From the NCBI GenBank assembly GCA_946894095.1, contig OX335651.1, forward strand, positions 15,894,501 to 15,958,500: a stretch of 64,000 nucleotides of DNA, written 5' to 3'. Each line of letters begins with the position of its first letter. The first letter of the stretch is position 1. The notes below the pieces were generated by a model. The model made no database searches and was not told the origin of the DNA. It saw nothing but the letters and a program-made list of their open reading frames with translations. The DNA is from Incurvaria masculella. Taxonomy: Eukaryota > Arthropoda > Insecta > Lepidoptera > Incurvariidae. Position numbers and translations under genes: made by a program. Positions 46,701-52,700 of the stretch are shown here, piece by piece.

Positions 46701-49700
46701 AGGTCAGTCGTCAAGAACTGTGTATTGTATTTGTAGAGAAGATGGCAAATCGAGCGAATCTAAGTCTCTTCAAAAGTTAGATTTCTGGACGATATGCCGG
46801 CAAAATTCTGCATATTTAGGTTTAATATTATATGTTAAATTTCAGTTATAATCCTATTTCACCAATTTTTCGAAACTGAATGTGATTAACTTCACTTAAT
46901 AGAAAAAATATGTTGTAAAGACAGTTTAAAAATAAATACATAGATTAAATTGGTCCAAGAAAGATTATTTTGTGTGAAAACAAGTGTCTCCATGTACAAA
47001 ACAAAACAATGCTAAGCAATCACAAAATACTTAGGATATGCTTTATAAAATTAAATTCGAAATTTTGGTTTGTAAATGCATTAAGTTTAAGATATTTCAT
47101 GCTTCACATTCCGATTTGAACTGTAAACGATTACACTGCTAAAAGCTTATACAAGCGTCCCGAATCAGATTGCACGCTCAAAGCAGTAAGCATTACAAAC
47201 GATTTGGACCGTTTGAGTACGCGCTTACGGAAACAAAACAGCAAACATGAAACAAATGACATTAGTGCTCGTACTTCACCTCAAATTTGAATCTAATCAA
47301 TTGCTCTACTCTAACCTTGAATTTTGAACTGAGGGACATTTAACGGTTTGTGAAAAAAAACGGTGTAAAGACAATGATTACTCTTTAGAAACGTCAAAAA
47401 GTGACATTGACAGTTCCACACACGTGCCCTACCTCCGAAGTGTGAGCACTGTGTACGGCATTGCAGGACACAGCGCTAACTTCATACCTGAACGCCATTT
47501 TTAAAGCTGTAAGCGCGAATCAGACCAGTTTTGAACGTGTCGAACCACGACCATGGATGGCTAATACCACACAACTACCGTTATAATATTAGACCGATAC
47601 ATCACATGCTCAACGTCCAAGCTCACAATTCCAGACTGATCAATGGAATTCTATTATTCGCCACAATCCGTAGACTAAGATTCCGAAAACTGACTTTATA
47701 TAACGCTGTTGAATTACTTAATACTAAATAAATACATAAAAAAAGCACGGCTACACTGAACTGGATGGAAAACACGGACAATTTTTCATTGCCACTTTTA
47801 CCAATGTGTTTTTTTTTTAATGTGACTGGACATGGATGGCTAATACCACACCTTCTGTCATGGTATTAGCCCAACACCCCACATGGGAACTAGGTGCCAT
47901 GCCAGGATCTTCCTTATATTGCATGGCTACATTGAACTGGATGGAAAACACGGACAATTTTCATTGCCGCTTCGACCATCGTTCATCCAATGCAATGTTA
48001 CAAACCCGGGCGGGATTAACCCTACCACCTAGTAAGTAAGGAAGGGGACCTACAGTTTAACGTGGAATCCGAACCACGGCCAGCCTCTCTCAACGGTCGA
48101 ATGGTCACCCATCCAAGACCAGACCGGACCCAGCGTTGCTTAACTTCGGAGAGTATTCTGTCCAGTCACATAAAAAAAAACATTATGTTTGTGATATAGA
48201 GTTAATATTTTACATTATGTAGCTGTAGATATTTTTTTAACAGAACAAAAAGATTTAAAGATGAGGTTTTCCTGTTACCTTCAATAAACATTTATTTAGC
48301 ATACCCATTCTTCTTCGAGATTTGAAAGGAGGATAGAGCACAGCTACCTGGTGACATCATAAGAGCGAATATGACGTCACAATAGTTTCCACTCCACTGA
48401 TTACTTATGTATGATTCACTTTTATTAGAGCTTCAAGGACTGGAGCAAATGTTTCCTTCTAATATACTTTTGCAAGATTTCAGAGAGGCACGTTTTATTA
48501 CTTATTGTAAAAATATATTTAATATTGCGTATATTGGAGGTAGGTGGCCTATGATTGAACAAATAAAACTATAAAATTACAGTTCAATGTTACAATCAAT
48601 ACAATTGAGGTCAAATTCGTAGGTCACATATTTTTAGATATACACCGTGTAAACAATGTTTTGAAAATGTATGATTTACGAAACATCGTAAATTTATTTT
48701 AAAACATTACATTCGTAGCTTATATATTATATTGTGCCGATGACCCTTATGACCTCCGCCTTTTTTTTCTAAATCCACACCACTACTATTATTTATAGCT
48801 TGGTATATGACACACACGGTACAAGTCAACTTACATACAAAGATGACTCATATCTTACTAGAATTAGCTGAAGTGGAATATAAAGGCAAAGTATTCAGCA
48901 AATAATTGCTCATTCATCTCCCTTGAGCGCACATTTGCCAGTATGGATGAATATTTTTCTCTTTCCTTGCTGAATCAAGTTCAAATTGCTTGGCCATTTC
49001 CGGACTAAAGATGAAAATATCTTAATTATCTGGAAGACTTTATCAACTGACACAGCATTTTACTGGCTTTTAATATATATTTAAGTTGACTGACTTTGGA
49101 ATGTAACGGGATAAAAAAAAGTTATTCCAACAATGCCAAGTTATTCATGTAAAATTATGCGATCTAATAGCGTGGACAGGAAAATAATTTATGACCATTT
49201 AGAATTAAGTGGAGTGTGAACTAGACTTGACAAAATTAGGTATGCACATCAATAACATATAAAACTGGTTCCTTAATAATTTCTAACAGTTGATATTTTA
49301 GAATGTAACTTTACCAGACTAGACTGTTACCATGCCAGAGTTGGTGACCTCTCACCTTAATTGACTGTTTTTGACCATTACATATATTTATATACCTTTG
49401 CAAAATTAATGTTTATGATATCTAACTATTTCTGTTAGTGCTACGGCGACATATGACCCTAGAACGACCTTGTATCCGATAAGCGATTATTTAGTTTTTT
49501 GTTTGTTTTCTTGATTAGCACTTTTCTGTTTACATGGTTATCGAAAACAATTTTATATTGAATTTTGAAAAACTTTGGTGAAATGCGTTAATGCCTACAA
49601 AATAAGCGGTAAGTTTTTAATTTAATTTAATTCACTTACCGATAATCTTGTGTCCCGCTAGGACATTTTTTTTTAATTAAACAAATCAATCTAATTAAAA

Positions 49701-52700
49701 GTTGAAGTTCTTTTTCCATTATCAAGAAGAATTACCGCATAGAACTAGCAGAAAAATCACAGGATCAATGGGGAATCCATGAGGTAAGAATATACACAGA
49801 GGACTTAAAAACAGCGTCAGGCACAGGCGCAACAGCATTTTTGCTCAACCTCAATATCAAGAAATTGGTACCATTAGGGGTTGACAACTCAATCTTCCAG
49901 GCCTAATGTGTGGAAGTAATAGAGGCAGCAACGGCAGTACAACACAGAGGTATCACAAAACTTGAAGTTAGGATACTGTCTGCGGTATTGGGGACTCCAA
50001 CGTACCTGAGGCGCGGCGGCGAGGGATCGCAGACGGCTACGAAGTTGTCCGGGAACATGCCGCGCCGGCCGCGCAGCTCGCCCCGCCACCAGCCGCCCGG
50101 CAGCCGCTCCACGTCACGCACCACCTCGCCCGGGCGCAGTGTCAGCTCGTCCGCCTCCGATGCCGCATACTCGTAGTTCACTATCACGTTCACTGCGAAC
50201 GGACACGACACTCAGGATAGCACATTTTGATAAATTAAGCACTTTATCTTTTCTACTTAAGGCAGGCTTTCTGCTCATCTCCCTGTACGAACGTACAAAG
50301 AAGATCAAGCGCACCAATCTTGTCGCAAAATTATACTAATTTACTTTATACTAGCTTCAATAAATCGAACTACCTATCCTACTTTCCGAAATGGGTACAT
50401 TGCAAATATCGCAGAGAAAGCGAGTGCAGTGAATACTTGTGTTCCGAATTGATATCACTGCTCATAGCAACAATCGCACGATATCAAATCGGAACGAATT
50501 TGAGCCGACATATGCGTGCCTAACCTAACTACCTCGAAAATGCCTTGTAAGTCTCGCGAGTGGTTATTTCAGGCCTAGAATTGTCTAACTAGACTAACAA
50601 ACGGCAAAAGGCCTTCGTTATTTCAGAATACAAGTGCATACGATCAGAGAACTACAGATAAACACGCTTAATGACAGCTCGATGACAGTGTACACGGCGC
50701 ACATGCTCTCAACCGTTCGCGCTTTGTACGATCTGTGTGCGGTCTAGAGTCACGTCCCTTATGTCAAAATGACGTTTACGGAGTGAATATAAGCAATTCG
50801 GAAGTCGTATACGCGTACATTGTTGCAATCTCTGCAATATACGCATTTAGGAACGCAGTGCTAGATCCTTGAAGACCAAACGGATCGTAATAACAAAGCA
50901 CCAGTGAACCCAGACATGAACACATCAGCTTAGGCTGCTCGTTCATCAAATAAAAAAAAAAAAAATAAATAAATAAAATTATGTTTGGTTGCCAAGTTAT
51001 AAGGTCCGTAAGATTGAATTCTTTGCTAGCTTTAAGCAAAAGTTTTGGATTTGGATTACTCAATGATAAAACTAAACGATTTAAACAATGTTATTAATCA
51101 AGCCTAGCTTGTCTCATGAAGATTGAAAAGTTTAGTTCCCTGTTCCGCGTTGAGCGAAGGTAGAAAGGGGACGGAGGAACAGCGTTATGCAGTTCCGATG
51201 AGCATTCTCAATGGTAGAGACGATGGAAGACAGAGAGTGACCTTAGATATCTTTGGAGTTCGAGGGTAAGCCTTTTATTAAACTATGCAACTTCAAAGCA
51301 ATCAATGACTGCCTTCTGGAACTCCGCCAAAGTGCAAGCATAGATATCTGTTCGGTCAGATATGTCATTGATAGCTATAAGTGGACGGGTGAGCGGCATG
51401 GAGATACCTTTATTTCTGTAGAGTAAACCCAAAAGTAGGCTGTCGTCGTACCGTATGGCACTCTAACATCTCCGAATAGACTCTCGAAAATGTTCTGGTG
51501 GTTGTTTATGACAGCAAAATGTAGAATCTGCACATTTAATCAAAGAAATGAACAGGGCCGCATGTATCACAACTAAGGCTTCATTTATTTACTAATTAAT
51601 CTGATTGATACATAAAAGTCTGGATGGTCAACCAATCTAGACAACTGTCTTTTTCCCTGCATATTTTTAATACCATCAAGCCAAATTAATGTTAATAGGG
51701 GTAGCTAATAGGGGAATCTTAAAAAAACTGTATCGAAATGTTCAGGCAAGTCAGATTTAGCAAGAAGGCAGGGTTGTTGTTGTTGTTGTCGGCGAGTGGC
51801 TGCCGACGCTTGAACGCACTTGACACGAGGCCGTGAAGAAGGCAGGGAAGGTGACGACTAGGTAGTAATATGACAACTTTCCACTTGTTGCCCTCAGCAT
51901 GGCAACTTTTCCTTTTTCCGTGTCACAAACATGTCACAATTTCTGCTTTAGCAATATTATTTTGCAGGTAGAGTGATGTTCCAATGTTTGCTCGAAAGAA
52001 ACTCGAATTAAAGCAATTAAGCAAACCAGTTTGTTAAACTTCTTAACCAGAAAAGTAACAGAGCAGAACTGTTCAGAACACACCTGTTTGTTTACAAATC
52101 AGTACACAAGCATTGTTAACCACACACACCTCTACATGACATCAGCATTTGTGTGACTCATTACGACAGCTTGGTTAAGATACTAGCGGTACATTAGCAA
52201 GAAGGTGAGACACCCACATAATCGCATCAGCAAAAGATTTAAAAGTATTTGGCCTCTCCACATAATAATGGATGTAAGTGGTAAACCAGTGGAAAAAAAT
52301 GCATTTCACTTTTTTATGGTGTTTATGTTATTCTCTGCTTCAATTTATACTTTACATATAATGTATACAGTTCTAAGTTGCAAGATTTTAGTTAGTAAGT
52401 ATTTAACCTATTCAATACAGTATTGCACTGCAAATTGAACTAGATGGAAAACACAGATAATTTTCATTGCCGCTTTCGAGCATTGTTCTATTACTGAGAT
52501 GGTATCAACCCAGGCGGGCAAATAAATGAACAATTTAGAGTTGGTTTTTAAGAAACCCTGGAATTTGAAGCATGTTTTCCATCAAAGGAAATTATGACGT
52601 AAAAATATGTTTTCTCTGTGCTCTCTAAAAAATATTCTCATACCATATTTTTAGTTCATTGGTCCACATCAGCATTAAATTTGGTGGTTTCCCTCGATTT

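Noticed and set aside
47531..47731. 66-codon ORF resembling a LINE C-terminus
   Set aside because: Similarity too weak to call; no flanking LINE sequence recognised.
48088..48140. Possible 5S rRNA gene
   Set aside because: Only the 3' half matches and it is fused to SINE body sequence; no full 120-nt 5S.
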